A stretch of 64,000 bases of DNA from positions 62,001-126,000 of the forward strand of contig JAIBBN010000003.1 in the NCBI GenBank assembly GCA_019694655.1, read 5' to 3'. The stretch's first letter is position 1. Each line of letters opens with the position of its first letter. Positions 18,368 through 26,819 of this stretch are shown in pieces. The translations under genes and the position numbers were made by a program. A model generated the notes under the pieces. The model was not told where the DNA came from. It searched no databases and saw only the letters and a list, made by a program, of their open reading frames with translations. This DNA comes from Leptospirales bacterium. Its GTDB lineage: Bacteria; Spirochaetota; Leptospiria; Leptospirales; Leptonemataceae.

Positions 18368-19654
18368 CTACACAATCTGACGGCGCTCAATCAGCCGGCC
18401 GTAGCGGCGAATGGCTTCAGCCAGATTCTCGCTGCTATTCTGACTGATCTCCAGAATTTCAAAGCCAGCGCGGCGCTGATCGGAGGCGCTGCCATCCTCA
18501 GAGCTCCAGGCGCACCGGCAGCGGCCGTGGACGAAGCCGATGTTCTCGAATTGCATAATAAAATCGAGCGGTTGAGCATCGCCCGCCGGCGGCTGATCTT
18601 TTGCGGCCCCTCGCGCCGAGAAGCCGCCCTGAGAAAAGTCGAGCAGCGCCGATTGCCATTCGTGTTCTTGCTCATTGTCCTGGTAGTGGATGCAAATCTT
18701 CCGCTGTAAGTTGGGGGGCAAGGCAAAGCGCATGCTGCGATCCGAGTCCTCCGATTGCTGCGATTTCAGCCGACGATACAGTTTCAGAGGCAGTATGGTG
18801 CTGGAGGCCTGGACGCGACTGATTTCCTGGCCGTCCTGGTAGGCGCTGAAATGCATCAGTATGGCTCGCCACATTCCATCCTTGTCGACCTTCAGGGTGG
18901 CAGGTTCGGCAATCAGCTTAATTGGAAGATTGATGCGAGCGTATTGTAGAAACTGACTGCTGAGCGAATCCAGAAGGAAGGTTACGCCTTCGACAGGTAC
19001 ATTGCCGAAGACGTGGTGGCAGGCGATTCCAAACTGCCTTGCCGCCTCGGTTATGTGCATGCCGGAGATGTGTTTGAGATTGGGCGGAGCAAAGAAGCCA
19101 TGATCCTCGGGGATAAAGAGACTGGCATAGAAGCGGTCCACAGGAAAGCGGGCCCCGGATCGACACAGGATCTCCGATACGAGCGCTCGCTCCGCGGCGC
19201 TGCTGTAGAGTTCAAAAAGTTTCAGTGCGCGCAGGATTTGCAGCTCTTGCTCCTCATTCAGCGAGTCGGACAGCCAGTAATGGTCGGCTGGCGATTGCAG
19301 AGAGTAGATCGAACGCAACAGCTCCTGCGTTTCCGGGTTTGATTGCAGCTTTGCCAGCATGCCATTGGCCTCGGCGGCGTTCAGCTGTAGCGGAAGACCG
19401 CGCAGCAGATAGGCGGGGCCGTTGCGGCCGGCGCCTTGCGCATACAGGCGTTGGAGAACGATAAGCTCGTCGGCGCCAATCCGATCGCTCAAATGGGTTT
19501 CGAAGAAATCGGCATCGATTTCCCGCGGCAATTCCCGTCGTATGTTGGCCACAAATGAGTCGCTTTGATAGTATGTACGAGTGTAGTGATTGCTGACTAT
19601 GCGCGGTCCATAGGCGGTATGTTGGGCAATCCGTTCGGCAACTTGTACGGTCAT
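18368..19654 (-). CDS. PilZ-domain protein with a helical N-terminal region
   Basis: A 428-residue cytosolic protein. The C-terminal part (~300-428) has a PilZ-type motif, D-F-S-Q-G-G-F (D-x-S-x-x-G), after a basic patch (N-L-Q-R-K-I); PilZ domains bind cyclic di-GMP. The canonical R-x-x-x-R is only partly matched (Q-R-K), so binding needs testing. The first ~290 residues show no recognised domain. ATG 19654 is chosen for GGAGG five bases upstream (an in-frame GTG 12 bases earlier overlaps this site). The stop is only nine bases from the HAD-like gene start, so it may head the same operon. Confidence 0.7.
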   Translation of the reverse strand: MTVQVAERIAQHTAYGPRIVSNHYTRTYYQSDSFVANIRRELPREIDADFFETHLSDRIGADELIVLQRLYAQGAGRNGPAYLLRGLPLQLNAAEANGMLAKLQSNPETQELLRSIYSLQSPADHYWLSDSLNEEQELQILRALKLFELYSSAAERALVSEILCRSGARFPVDRFYASLFIPEDHGFFAPPNLKHISGMHITEAARQFGIACHHVFGNVPVEGVTFLLDSLSSQFLQYARINLPIKLIAEPATLKVDKDGMWRAILMHFSAYQDGQEISRVQASSTILPLKLYRRLKSQQSEDSDRSMRFALPPNLQRKICIHYQDNEQEHEWQSALLDFSQGGFSARGAAKDQPPAGDAQPLDFIMQFENIGFVHGRCRCAWSSEDGSASDQRRAGFEILEISQNSSENLAEAIRRYGRLIERRQIV

Positions 19655-19953
19655 GAGGGCCTCCACAGATGAATGGCCCCGATGCTAAGCGACAGCGCTT
19701 CCGGCGCCAAGCGCAATTTTACAATTTGTCTTAGTTTGGCAGTGTATAGTTAATATGACTTGTAAAGGTACTTTTTGAAATAACAGCGATTGACCATGGG
19801 ACGGGCCTCAGCGGCGGCGCGGGGGGTGGTCGGGATGCGGGTCGCCGGGAAAGGGTGGCGTAGCGGCGCGGGAGGGAAAAGGGGCAGCGGACGGTGGAAA
19901 GGGGCGACCTGCGAGCCAGGCTTAGCGCCAGGCCCGCGGGTCGTCCGCCTGGG
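19655..19953. promoter_or_regulatory. Intergenic region: AT-rich promoter zone beside a G-rich tract
   Basis: About 300 bases with no convincing gene. Bases ~19710-19790 are strikingly AT-rich and contain inverted arms TTTACAA (19718-19724) and TTGTAAA (19760-19766), probably promoter or operator of the PilZ gene on the minus strand. Bases ~19795-19950 are G-rich on the plus strand (many GGG/GGGG blocks), and lie just after the lipoprotein gene stop; no T-run terminator is visible. An open frame on the plus strand here is Gly/Arg-rich and unconvincing. Confidence 0.45.
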
Positions 19954-20382
19954 TCAATGGTGCATCATGCCCATTTCGGCGCAGGCTTCGGGCATATGAC
20001 CGCCCATCATGTCGCTGCAGGCGGCGCCAAGCATGGCGTCCATACAGGCCTTGGCCTTTTCCAGTTCGGCGCGTGTCAGCGGCCGAGCCGGTTCGTCGCT
20101 TCCGGCGGCCGGCTGACGCGACTGGGCCACTGAGGCTTCGAAGCGCGCCTGACAGGCATCGCCGCCTGGCATCATGCGTTCCGCCATCTCACGCTGTGCA
20201 GCTGGCAGACTGGCAAGCTGCTCACGCATACACGCGCTCATCTTGTCGCAAACTTTCTGGGAATAGCCCTTCATTTCGGCAGCAGCTTCCTCTGCGGAAA
20301 CGGGGGCGTTGGGATCTTTGGAGCAGGCTGCAAAGAGCGCCAGAAGGGCGGCTGCAGTCAGCGCCAGGGTTGCTTTGTTCAT
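19954..20382 (-). CDS. Cysteine- and methionine-rich lipoprotein
   Basis: A 142-residue exported protein. A signal peptide (~1-20) ends at a relaxed spirochaete lipobox (L-F-A-A-C-S). The mature part is helical and carries seven further Cys plus many Met (for example V-C-D-K-M-S-A-C-M and A-C-S-D-M-M-G-G-H-M). Such spacing suits disulfide-bonded helical hairpins, or copper/other soft-metal binding, and the cbb3 locus lies about 1.6 kb away; that link is speculative. ATG 20382 is chosen because the signal peptide begins there; the frame is open further upstream without exported features. It is 80 bases downstream of the exported beta-rich protein on the same strand. Confidence 0.75.
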   Translation of the reverse strand: MNKATLALTAAALLALFAACSKDPNAPVSAEEAAAEMKGYSQKVCDKMSACMREQLASLPAAQREMAERMMPGGDACQARFEASVAQSRQPAAGSDEPARPLTRAELEKAKACMDAMLGAACSDMMGGHMPEACAEMGMMHH

Positions 20383-20461
20383 ACCTGGCAACTCGCGGCC
20401 ACTGCTGGCGTGGCAATCGTAAATTGAGTGGCGCTTTGCAAATCTGTGGCGCCTCGCCCCC

Positions 20462-21610
20462 TCAGGGCGTGCGCGCTTGATTCTCCAGGACAGCGCCGCC
20501 CTCCGATGGCGGCGCCTCGCGCACGATTTGCTGAATCTCGCCCAGCGCAAAAGTGAAAGTCTGCGCGCCGCACTTGAATTCAATACTGCTGTTAGCGGAA
20601 AACAGGACTGCCCCGTAGCCGCCCACTTGAGCGTTCAGCGCCGGAGACGCGCTACCCGGTCGCAGTGATTCGATTTTTCCCGGCTCCAGGCGCAACGGTT
20701 CCAGACTGTCTGCGGCAAGCGCTCTGCCCTGTATGCTCACGATCTGTCCAATAAAAAGAGCGCCGTCGCTGGCGCTCAAATAGAGCGCCTGGGGCGCCGC
20801 TGGCGCTGGCGTCGCATTGCCCTGAACAGAGGCGATTTGCGCCCAGAGGACCTTGCGCACGCTGGCCCCGCGCAGCTCCAGTTCAGCGTCTGCCGGCAGC
20901 GCGCGGAAGTGCGAGCCATCGACCAACCGAACCTCGTACATGCCTTCGGTGCGAACAATCGATGCTACGCGCTCCGCTGGCGTTTGCAGCTGGCCGCGAA
21001 TTGTGCTGAAGCGTAGCTGGCCTTGCAACTGGCCTTCGATGCTTTCTCCGCTTTGCAGCTGCACTGAGGGCGTCAGACTGCGCGCCAGAAAATCAGCAAA
21101 ATAAAAGCGATGTCGAGCGGCATCGGCGTCGCTGTAATAATCCATGACAATTTCAACGCGGTCTACCGGGGCGCTTCCATTGTAGCGCACTACGTAGAAT
21201 TCCCCTTCCTGACCGTTACGCGAAATATTTTCGTAGGGTTGGCTGACATCAATGGCGCCGAGCTGCGTTTGGCCGCTGAACAGGGCGACCGAGGCCTTGT
21301 CCACGGTATCGGAATAAAAGCGCAGTGCGCGCAGCGCCACCGGCGATTTAAAGCGAAAGCTGAAGGTCACCACCTCGGACTGGTGGCGGACAAAGCTGTC
21401 CAGCGAAGAATCGAGAATTGCAACATCGCGACCTTCCGCTGGCGCGCTGCTGGAGTTGAGCTCAATTTGAGCGGCAGAAACGGCCGCGCCCAGCGCGCCG
21501 TGCGCTCCCAGGTTTGGCGTGGCAACAGCGCCCGGGCGTCCCTGCGCCAGCGCCGGTTGACTGAAGCTCAGCGCCGCCAGAAGCAGGGCCAGAAGTTTCC
21601 AGAAATGCAT
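20462..21610 (-). CDS. Exported beta-rich protein with repeated small modules
   Basis: A 382-residue protein with a signal peptide cleaved near A-L-A-Q (residue ~22). The first half (~70-185) looks like a beta-sandwich of the discoidin/carbohydrate-binding kind (F-S-F-R-F-K-S-P, L-R-F-Y-S-D-T, V-D-R-V-E-I-V-M-D). The second half holds about three copies of a short beta module with the pattern G-x-x-L-x-G-x-[IVL]-x-x-[IL] ending in I-x-x-[IV] (around 200-250, 290-335 and 350-375). No catalytic residues are evident. ATG 21610 has GGAG eight bases upstream. Likely periplasmic or surface; function unknown. Confidence 0.65.
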   Translation of the reverse strand: MHFWKLLALLLAALSFSQPALAQGRPGAVATPNLGAHGALGAAVSAAQIELNSSSAPAEGRDVAILDSSLDSFVRHQSEVVTFSFRFKSPVALRALRFYSDTVDKASVALFSGQTQLGAIDVSQPYENISRNGQEGEFYVVRYNGSAPVDRVEIVMDYYSDADAARHRFYFADFLARSLTPSVQLQSGESIEGQLQGQLRFSTIRGQLQTPAERVASIVRTEGMYEVRLVDGSHFRALPADAELELRGASVRKVLWAQIASVQGNATPAPAAPQALYLSASDGALFIGQIVSIQGRALAADSLEPLRLEPGKIESLRPGSASPALNAQVGGYGAVLFSANSSIEFKCGAQTFTFALGEIQQIVREAPPSEGGAVLENQARTP

Positions 21611-21966
21611 TGAGTACGCTCCGCGATCCAACAGACCGCTGCGGACGAGGGACGCTGCCAGTGGCGTCGCGTAAATCAACAAAATGCTCGAAGACTGGCC
21701 TTTTTTCCGGGATTTGCCGGCGGCGCTGACGGAAGTCGATCAGTCTAGAATCGCAGAGTATGTGCCGACGCTCATCATTTCCTTGCGATCGAATGCGTTT
21801 CGCCAGCTCGCCACGCAATACGGCCTCGTAGAACTACGGGGCGGCGCTGCCGCCTTCTGATACCTTCTCTCAAATCCTGATTTTTTCGCTCTTTGCGCGG
21901 CTTTTGGCTTGATAGGGGCCGCTGCTTCCAGGGCGCTGATTGCATCCTCTCAACGGAAGGATTTGA
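21611..21966. promoter_or_regulatory. Divergent intergenic region upstream of ccoN
   Basis: 356 bases separate two divergent genes and should contain both promoters. A short GC hairpin (GGCGGC-GCT-GCCGCC, 21840-21854) is followed by an AT-richer stretch (21860-21915). I found no TTGAT-N4-ATCAA (FNR/FixK-type) site and no confident -35/-10 pair. GGAAGGA at 21955-21961 is the ribosome binding site of ccoN. Confidence 0.4.
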
Positions 21967-23397
21967 ATGCAGCAACCAGAATACGACAACAGTATCGTTC
22001 GTGGCTGGGTAATCAGCGCTATCGTTTGGGCGGCGGCCGCATTGCTTGTGGGCGTGCTGATCGCTTTCCAGATGGTATTTCCCGAACTGAATACCTCTCT
22101 ACCCTATTTTAGCTTTGGTCGACTGCGGCCATTGCATACCAACGCCGCCATCTTTGGCTTCACCTTGAGTTTGGTGTTCGCCACGATGTACTACGCAGTC
22201 CCGCGTCTATTGAAGACCCCGCTGTGGTCGCCCGTGCTCTCCCGGGTCCATTTCTGGGCCTACATACTGACCATTATCTCCGCCGCCATTACACTGCCGG
22301 CCGGTTATACACAGAGCAAGGAATACGCCGAGCTGGAATGGCCGATCGATATCCTTATCGCCCTGTGGTGGGTGGTCATGTGTATCAACTTCTTCATGAC
22401 CATTGCCAAGCGCAATGAGAAGCATCTCTATGTAGCCATCTGGTTCTGGATTGCCACCCTGGTGACCATCCCGATCCTCTACATCGTAAACAATCTGGCA
22501 ATTCCCGCCGGACTGCTGAAATCCTTCTCTGTCTACTCGGGCGTAACCGATGCCAACATCCAGTGGTGGTATGGCCACAACGCCGTGGCCTTTGTGCTGA
22601 CCACGCCGATTCTGGGCATGATGTACTACTATCTGCCCAAGCACACGCGGCTGCCGATCTTCAGTCACCGCATCTCGATCATCCACTTCTGGTCGCTGAT
22701 CTTTATCTACATCTGGGCCGGCCCGCACCACCTGCTGTACAGCCCGGTGCCCGGCTGGGCGCAAACCCTGGGCATGGTCTTCAGCGTGGCGCTGATTGCG
22801 CCTTCCTGGGGCGGCATGCTCAATGGCTTTTTGACGCTAACCCAGGCCAAAGAGAAGCTGCGCACCGACGCCACCCTGAAGTTCATTCTGGTGGCGCTGA
22901 CCTTCTATGGCATGTCCACTTTTGAAGGTCCGATGATGTCGATCCGCGCCGTCAACGCGATCTCGCACAACACGGACTGGACCATTGGTCACGTGCACAG
23001 CGGCGCCCTTGGCTGGGTGGCTGGCATGTGTTTTGTGGCGCTTTACTATCTGGTGCCGCGGCTGTGGAATGCGAAGCTCTACAGCGAACGTCTGGCAGAA
23101 GTGCACTTCTGGCTGGCAACGGCCGGAATTCTGTTCTACGTAGTATCCATGTGGATTGGCGGCGTTGCTGAAGGACTGATGTGGCGCGCTGTCGACGCCA
23201 TGGGAGAACTGCAATACCAGACCTGGGCGGAAATCATTGATCAACTTAAGATCTACCGATTCTTCCGCGGACTGGGCGGTCTGCTCTTCCTCAGCGGCTT
23301 CCTTGTCATGTGCTACAATCTGGTAAAGACGATCCGCGCTTCTGGCGAGGGATTTGAGCCGGTAGATCTGCGCGAGGCGCAGCCTGCTCGCGCTTAA
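21967..23397 (+). CDS. ccoN: cbb3-type cytochrome c oxidase subunit I
   Basis: The 476-residue catalytic subunit of the high-affinity oxygen reductase in the inner membrane: 12 helices binding a low-spin haem and the haem-CuB site. The haem and copper ligands are visible: R-P-L-H-T-N near the start, W-W-Y-G-H-N-A-V-A-F (CuB His), A-G-P-H-H-L-L-Y (two CuB His) and T-I-G-H-V-H-S-G-A-L-G-W (haem His). Tyr in W-W-Y-G-H-N is the family-specific cross-linked region. GGAAGGA six bases upstream sets the start. It is the first gene of ccoNOQP. Length matches the family. Confidence 0.97.
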   Translation: MQQPEYDNSIVRGWVISAIVWAAAALLVGVLIAFQMVFPELNTSLPYFSFGRLRPLHTNAAIFGFTLSLVFATMYYAVPRLLKTPLWSPVLSRVHFWAYILTIISAAITLPAGYTQSKEYAELEWPIDILIALWWVVMCINFFMTIAKRNEKHLYVAIWFWIATLVTIPILYIVNNLAIPAGLLKSFSVYSGVTDANIQWWYGHNAVAFVLTTPILGMMYYYLPKHTRLPIFSHRISIIHFWSLIFIYIWAGPHHLLYSPVPGWAQTLGMVFSVALIAPSWGGMLNGFLTLTQAKEKLRTDATLKFILVALTFYGMSTFEGPMMSIRAVNAISHNTDWTIGHVHSGALGWVAGMCFVALYYLVPRLWNAKLYSERLAEVHFWLATAGILFYVVSMWIGGVAEGLMWRAVDAMGELQYQTWAEIIDQLKIYRFFRGLGGLLFLSGFLVMCYNLVKTIRASGEGFEPVDLREAQPARA

Positions 23398-23409
23398 CAG
23401 GAGTCCATA

Positions 23410-24096
23410 ATGAGCGAATCGAAAATACCAAAAGAGCTTACAGTCTACGAAAAGCTCAGCGCCAAACTGGATTCCAAAGCGCTGCGCTTTACCATCTTCA
23501 CCACGATCGCCATACTGATTGGCGGTCTGGTGGAAATTCCGCCCTTCTTCATGATGGGCCAGGTGCAACCCACGGACCAGCAAAAGCCGTACAGCGCGCT
23601 GGAACTGGCCGGTCGCAACGTCTACCAACAAGAAGGCTGTTTCTACTGCCACACGCAATTGATTCGCCCCTTCAAGTGGGAGACGGATCGCTGGGATAAA
23701 GCCCGTCAGTATGGACCGGAGCCTTATTCCAAAGCTGGCGAGTTTGCTTATGATCATCCCTTCCTGTGGGGGTCGAAGCGCACCGGTCCGGACCTTTCGC
23801 ATGAGTCCACCATCCGTCCCAGCGCGGCGTGGCACTACGATCACCTGCGCAATCCGCGTGCAGCGGTAAGCCAGTCGATCATGCCTGCCTATCCATGGCT
23901 GGAGAAGACGCCGATCGATGTCGCCGAGACGCTGGCCAGCATGCGCGCCCTGAGCGTTGTTGGCGTGCCCTACAGCGATGCGCAGATTTCGGCGGCCGAG
24001 AGCGAGCTGGCCGGAAAGACACAGGCCGATGCGCTTGTCGCCTACCTACTGAAACTGGGACGCGACAGTGTGGCGCCACAGGCTGCCTCACGGTAA
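23410..24096 (+). CDS. ccoO: cbb3-type cytochrome c oxidase subunit II (mono-haem)
   Basis: The 228-residue c-type cytochrome subunit that feeds electrons to CcoN. One N-terminal membrane anchor (~27-50) is followed by a periplasmic domain with a haem c site C-F-Y-C-H (~77-81), R-P-F-K-W-E-T-D-R-W and the axial Met region (Q-S-I-M-P-A-Y-P-W). AGGAG lies six bases upstream of the ATG; the gap to ccoN is 12 bases. All key elements of the family are present. Confidence 0.96.
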   Translation: MSESKIPKELTVYEKLSAKLDSKALRFTIFTTIAILIGGLVEIPPFFMMGQVQPTDQQKPYSALELAGRNVYQQEGCFYCHTQLIRPFKWETDRWDKARQYGPEPYSKAGEFAYDHPFLWGSKRTGPDLSHESTIRPSAAWHYDHLRNPRAAVSQSIMPAYPWLEKTPIDVAETLASMRALSVVGVPYSDAQISAAESELAGKTQADALVAYLLKLGRDSVAPQAASR

Positions 24097-24102
24097 GCGT
24101 CG

Positions 24103-24312
24103 ATGGACGAGTTGTTGATCGGAATCTACAAGGGTTTGCGTTTGCCGCTGCTGGGCATGGTGTTGTTGTTCATCACCTGGTATATCTACCGCCCGTCGCG
24201 CAAACGCGAACTGGAGCAGGCTCGCTTTGATATGCTCAATGACGAGCTGGACCCTGAACTGGGCGAACGCGCCCGTATGGCCGCCGAGGGGCGCGCCCAG
24301 GAGGCGAACTGA
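24103..24312 (+). CDS. ccoQ: cbb3-type oxidase small subunit (CcoQ-like)
   Basis: A 69-residue protein with one hydrophobic helix (L-L-G-M-V-L-L-F-I-T-W-Y-I-Y-R-P-S-R-K) and an acidic C-terminus. Position between ccoO and ccoP, size and the Y-x-P-x-R-K after the helix identify CcoQ, which stabilises the complex. No catalytic residues are expected. It is separated from ccoO by six bases and from ccoP by two, so it is translated as part of the operon. Confidence 0.85.
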   Translation: MDELLIGIYKGLRLPLLGMVLLFITWYIYRPSRKRELEQARFDMLNDELDPELGERARMAAEGRAQEAN

Positions 24313-24314
24313 CA

Positions 24315-24857
24315 ATGGCAGATAGAAAAGAATATCGTGATGACGAAGAGATCTACGAGGGTCGCGGCTGGCTTCCCACGTGGTGGACAGTGATGCTGTG
24401 GGCTGGCTTTGCCTTTGCTGCTGTCTATAGCATCTACACCCATGGAGTCGCTGGCTGGTCGCAGGAAGCGCAGTACCGCGAGGAAAGCGCCGCCATCGAA
24501 GCGCTGCGTCCCAGAACAGTGGCCACGCTGGGCGAAGATGGCGCCAATCCGCTGCGCGGCGATGCCGCGGCCATTGATCGCGGTCATAAGACCTTCCTGG
24601 CCAACTGCGCTGCCTGTCACAAAGAAGATGCTACCGGTAATATCGGTCCCAACCTGACTGATACGACCTGGTTGCATGGCAATACGGACCGCGCCCTTTT
24701 CGCGCTGATCATGGAAGGAGCGCTTACTCCGGACACCTGGAAGCAAAATCCTCCCAAGGGACCAATGCCGGCGCACAAGGACCTGCTTGGCGCTCAGAAA
24801 GTGTTGGAGGTCATGTCCTATCTGGCTACATTGAATACAAGTTTGAAGCCCAGATAA
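24315..24857 (+). CDS. ccoP: cbb3-type oxidase subunit III with a single haem c domain
   Basis: The 180-residue c-type cytochrome that delivers electrons to the oxidase. An N-terminal anchor (G-R-G-W-L-P-T-W-W-T then helix ~22-42) precedes one cytochrome c domain with C-A-A-C-H (~96-100) and an axial Met in G-P-M-P-A-H-K. Standard CcoP has two haem c sites and ~290-310 residues; here only one is present. Mono-haem CcoP occurs in some lineages, but it changes the electron-entry route. It is followed by two hairpins and then ccoG. Confidence 0.9.
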   Translation: MADRKEYRDDEEIYEGRGWLPTWWTVMLWAGFAFAAVYSIYTHGVAGWSQEAQYREESAAIEALRPRTVATLGEDGANPLRGDAAAIDRGHKTFLANCAACHKEDATGNIGPNLTDTTWLHGNTDRALFALIMEGALTPDTWKQNPPKGPMPAHKDLLGAQKVLEVMSYLATLNTSLKPR

Positions 24858-24864
24858 GCATGGC

Positions 24865-24881
24865 GCGCTGCCAGACAGCGC
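24865..24881 (+). other. Hairpin after ccoP (first of two)
   Basis: GCGCTG, loop CCAGA, CAGCGC: perfect 6-bp stem eight bases past the ccoP stop, with no T-run. Together with the next hairpin it may mark an mRNA processing or partial termination point between the structural oxidase genes and assembly genes. Confidence 0.45.
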
Positions 24882-24902
24882 ACAATCGATGCAGGAACCG
24901 TC

Positions 24903-24932
24903 CGTCTCCCTGGCCGCTGTAGCCGGGAGACG
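24903..24932 (+). other. Stable hairpin between ccoP and ccoG
   Basis: Arms CGTCTCCC and GGGAGACG pair perfectly, with GGC/GCC inside (one bulged T) and a 7-base loop: 11 paired bases in all. There is no T-run, so intrinsic termination is doubtful; an attenuator or stabilising 3' structure for ccoNOQP mRNA is more likely. The ccoG ribosome binding site begins 14 bases later. Confidence 0.5.
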
Positions 24933-24958
24933 CGGCGGGGATCGCAGGGGAGGGCCGG

Positions 24959-26296
24959 ATGGTAATCGCCAGGCCAATCGAAGGAAAACACCGCTCAATC
25001 AAGAATCGAATCAACTATCTGCTATTCGCCCTGTTCATGGGGCTTCCCTTCATTCGAATTGGCGGCGTGCCGCTGGTGCTGCTCGATATCCCGGCGCGCA
25101 AGTTTCATATCTTTGGCCTTACCATCTGGCCGCAGGAGCTGTACTTCCTGCACATGCTGGTCATCTTTCTGGGCCTCTCGCTTTTCTTTTTTACGGCGTT
25201 GTTTGGCAGGATCTGGTGCGGTTACGCCTGTCCGCAGACAATCTTTACTGATGCTTACAATTTTACCGGAAAGCTGATCGTCGGCAGCGCCTTTGGCAAG
25301 CCGACGATGACTGCGCTGGATCGGGTCAAGCTGGCTGTGATCTGGCTGCTGCAGTCTTTCTTCTTCAGTTTCATCTTCCTCGCATACTTTGTACCGTTTG
25401 AGGAAATGTTCCGTCGCCTGGCGCATTTTGAAGTATTTGCCGCCGGATCATCGCTGCCCGCCTTCTGGGTATTGGCCCTGGGCGCTTCCACGGCAGTAGC
25501 TTTCTTCAACATGTTCTACTATAGAGAGAACCTCTGTCGCTATGTTTGCCCTTATGGCCGCTTTCAGACGGCGCTGCTCGATCGGCACAGCCCGATCGTC
25601 ATGTACGATTTGAAACGCGGCGAGCCGCGACGCGAAAAAAAGCAGAAGATCGGCGACCACGGCGGGGACTGCATCGATTGCGGCATGTGTGTTCAGGTTT
25701 GTCCGACGGGCATCGATATTCGCGATGGTCTGCAAATTGGCTGCATTACCTGCGGGTTGTGTGTCGATGCCTGTGCCCAGGTGCTTTCGCGCTATGACAA
25801 GCCGACGCTGATCGACTACCGCACGGTGCATGAAAGCGAAAATCCGACGATTGGCCGCCACCGTCCCTACTTTCGGCCGCGTACATTGGTCTATGGCATC
25901 CTGATCAGCATCACTATCGTAAGCTTTGCAGTGATGCTCTATTTGCGCACGCCCATCTACGCCGCCGTATTGCGCGACCAAAGCATCCCTTCCGCTTTCA
26001 TTCCGGGCATCGGCTACCAGAATGTCTTTGAAATCCATGTCGGCAACAAGTCGGCCAATCCGCTGAACCTTGACCTGCGCCTGGAAAGCGATCGCGGTCT
26101 GGAGCTGGCCTCAACGCAGGAGGGCTTTACGGTCCCGCCGGAAGACCTGACCAGCATGCGCGTCGTAGTGCGCTATCCATCGCCAGCCCCGCAGGCGGCG
26201 GGCGCGGCGCCTGTGACCTTTGTATTCCAGGACCGCGACAACCCCTCCAACGTGCAGCGCGTCAAGGCCAGTTTCAATCTGGTCTCGGTGCAGTAG
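24959..26296 (+). CDS. ccoG: Cytochrome cbb3 oxidase maturation protein, polyferredoxin type
   Basis: A 445-residue membrane protein (CcoG/FixG/RdxA) that reduces copper(II) for oxidase assembly. Five membrane helices carry conserved W-C-G-Y-A-C-P-Q-T and Y-V-C-P-Y-G-R-F-Q; a cytosolic bis-[4Fe-4S] domain follows with C-I-D-C-G-M-C-V-Q-V-C-P and C-I-T-C-G-L-C-V-D-A-C, then a C-terminal Ig-like domain. GGGGAGGG precedes the ATG. It starts the second gene block (G-H-S, SafE-like, I), 101 bases after ccoP. Confidence 0.95.
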   Translation: MVIARPIEGKHRSIKNRINYLLFALFMGLPFIRIGGVPLVLLDIPARKFHIFGLTIWPQELYFLHMLVIFLGLSLFFFTALFGRIWCGYACPQTIFTDAYNFTGKLIVGSAFGKPTMTALDRVKLAVIWLLQSFFFSFIFLAYFVPFEEMFRRLAHFEVFAAGSSLPAFWVLALGASTAVAFFNMFYYRENLCRYVCPYGRFQTALLDRHSPIVMYDLKRGEPRREKKQKIGDHGGDCIDCGMCVQVCPTGIDIRDGLQIGCITCGLCVDACAQVLSRYDKPTLIDYRTVHESENPTIGRHRPYFRPRTLVYGILISITIVSFAVMLYLRTPIYAAVLRDQSIPSAFIPGIGYQNVFEIHVGNKSANPLNLDLRLESDRGLELASTQEGFTVPPEDLTSMRVVVRYPSPAPQAAGAAPVTFVFQDRDNPSNVQRVKASFNLVSVQ

Positions 26297-26303
26297 GCCT
26301 TTG

Positions 26304-26819
26304 ATGTCACGATCGCTGCGAACAGCTTTCATCACTATCGGCCTGTTTTTTGCCGTACTCTTTGCGGCTGGCGCTTATACAATGAAGCTGGCCTTTGCCG
26401 GGCACGAGCCTGCTTTGAACGAAGGCTACTACGAAATGGGCCTCGACTATCAGCCGCGCCTGGACGCGCTGCGCCGCGGTCGCGAACAGGGCTGGCGTCT
26501 GCTTCCCGATTTCGAAAACCACGCCGTACTGTCCAATGCAGCGCCGGTGGTTGTGTGGCGGCTGCAGGCGCCGCCCGGTCGCAGCATCGAGAGTGCAAAA
26601 CTGAGTATTACCGTGGAGCATCCGGCCTCCGTGCGCGGCCGGCGCCAGGTGCAGGCAACTCTGGATCAGGCGCAACGCGAGGGCCCATCGATGCTGGTCT
26701 TTCGCACGCCGTTGAAGTTTGAAAGATCCGGCGTCTATGAAATTCAGGCGGAACTCAGCGTCAATGACGCAGTGGTCGTCGGCGTCTGGCAGCTTAGCGT
26801 AGCGTCCGGAGCGCACTGA
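26304..26819 (+). CDS. ccoH: FixH/CcoH-like oxidase assembly protein
   Basis: A 171-residue protein with one N-terminal membrane helix (~8-26) and a periplasmic beta-rich domain, as in FixH/CcoH, needed to assemble or stabilise cbb3. N-E-G-Y-Y-E-M-G-L-D-Y matches the family's N-terminal pattern. The frame is open upstream into ccoG, but ATG 26304, seven bases after the ccoG stop, gives the correct length. Its TGA overlaps the ccoS ATG by one base. Copper sites are not obvious. Confidence 0.8.
   Translation: MSRSLRTAFITIGLFFAVLFAAGAYTMKLAFAGHEPALNEGYYEMGLDYQPRLDALRRGREQGWRLLPDFENHAVLSNAAPVVVWRLQAPPGRSIESAKLSITVEHPASVRGRRQVQATLDQAQREGPSMLVFRTPLKFERSGVYEIQAELSVNDAVVVGVWQLSVASGAH

Noticed and set aside
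19790-19999. Small plus-strand open frame in the G-rich region
   Set aside because: Gly/Arg-rich, no start signal, and it overlaps the lipoprotein gene.
21611-21966. FNR/FixK-type site upstream of ccoN
   Set aside because: No TTGAT-N4-ATCAA or close variant found.
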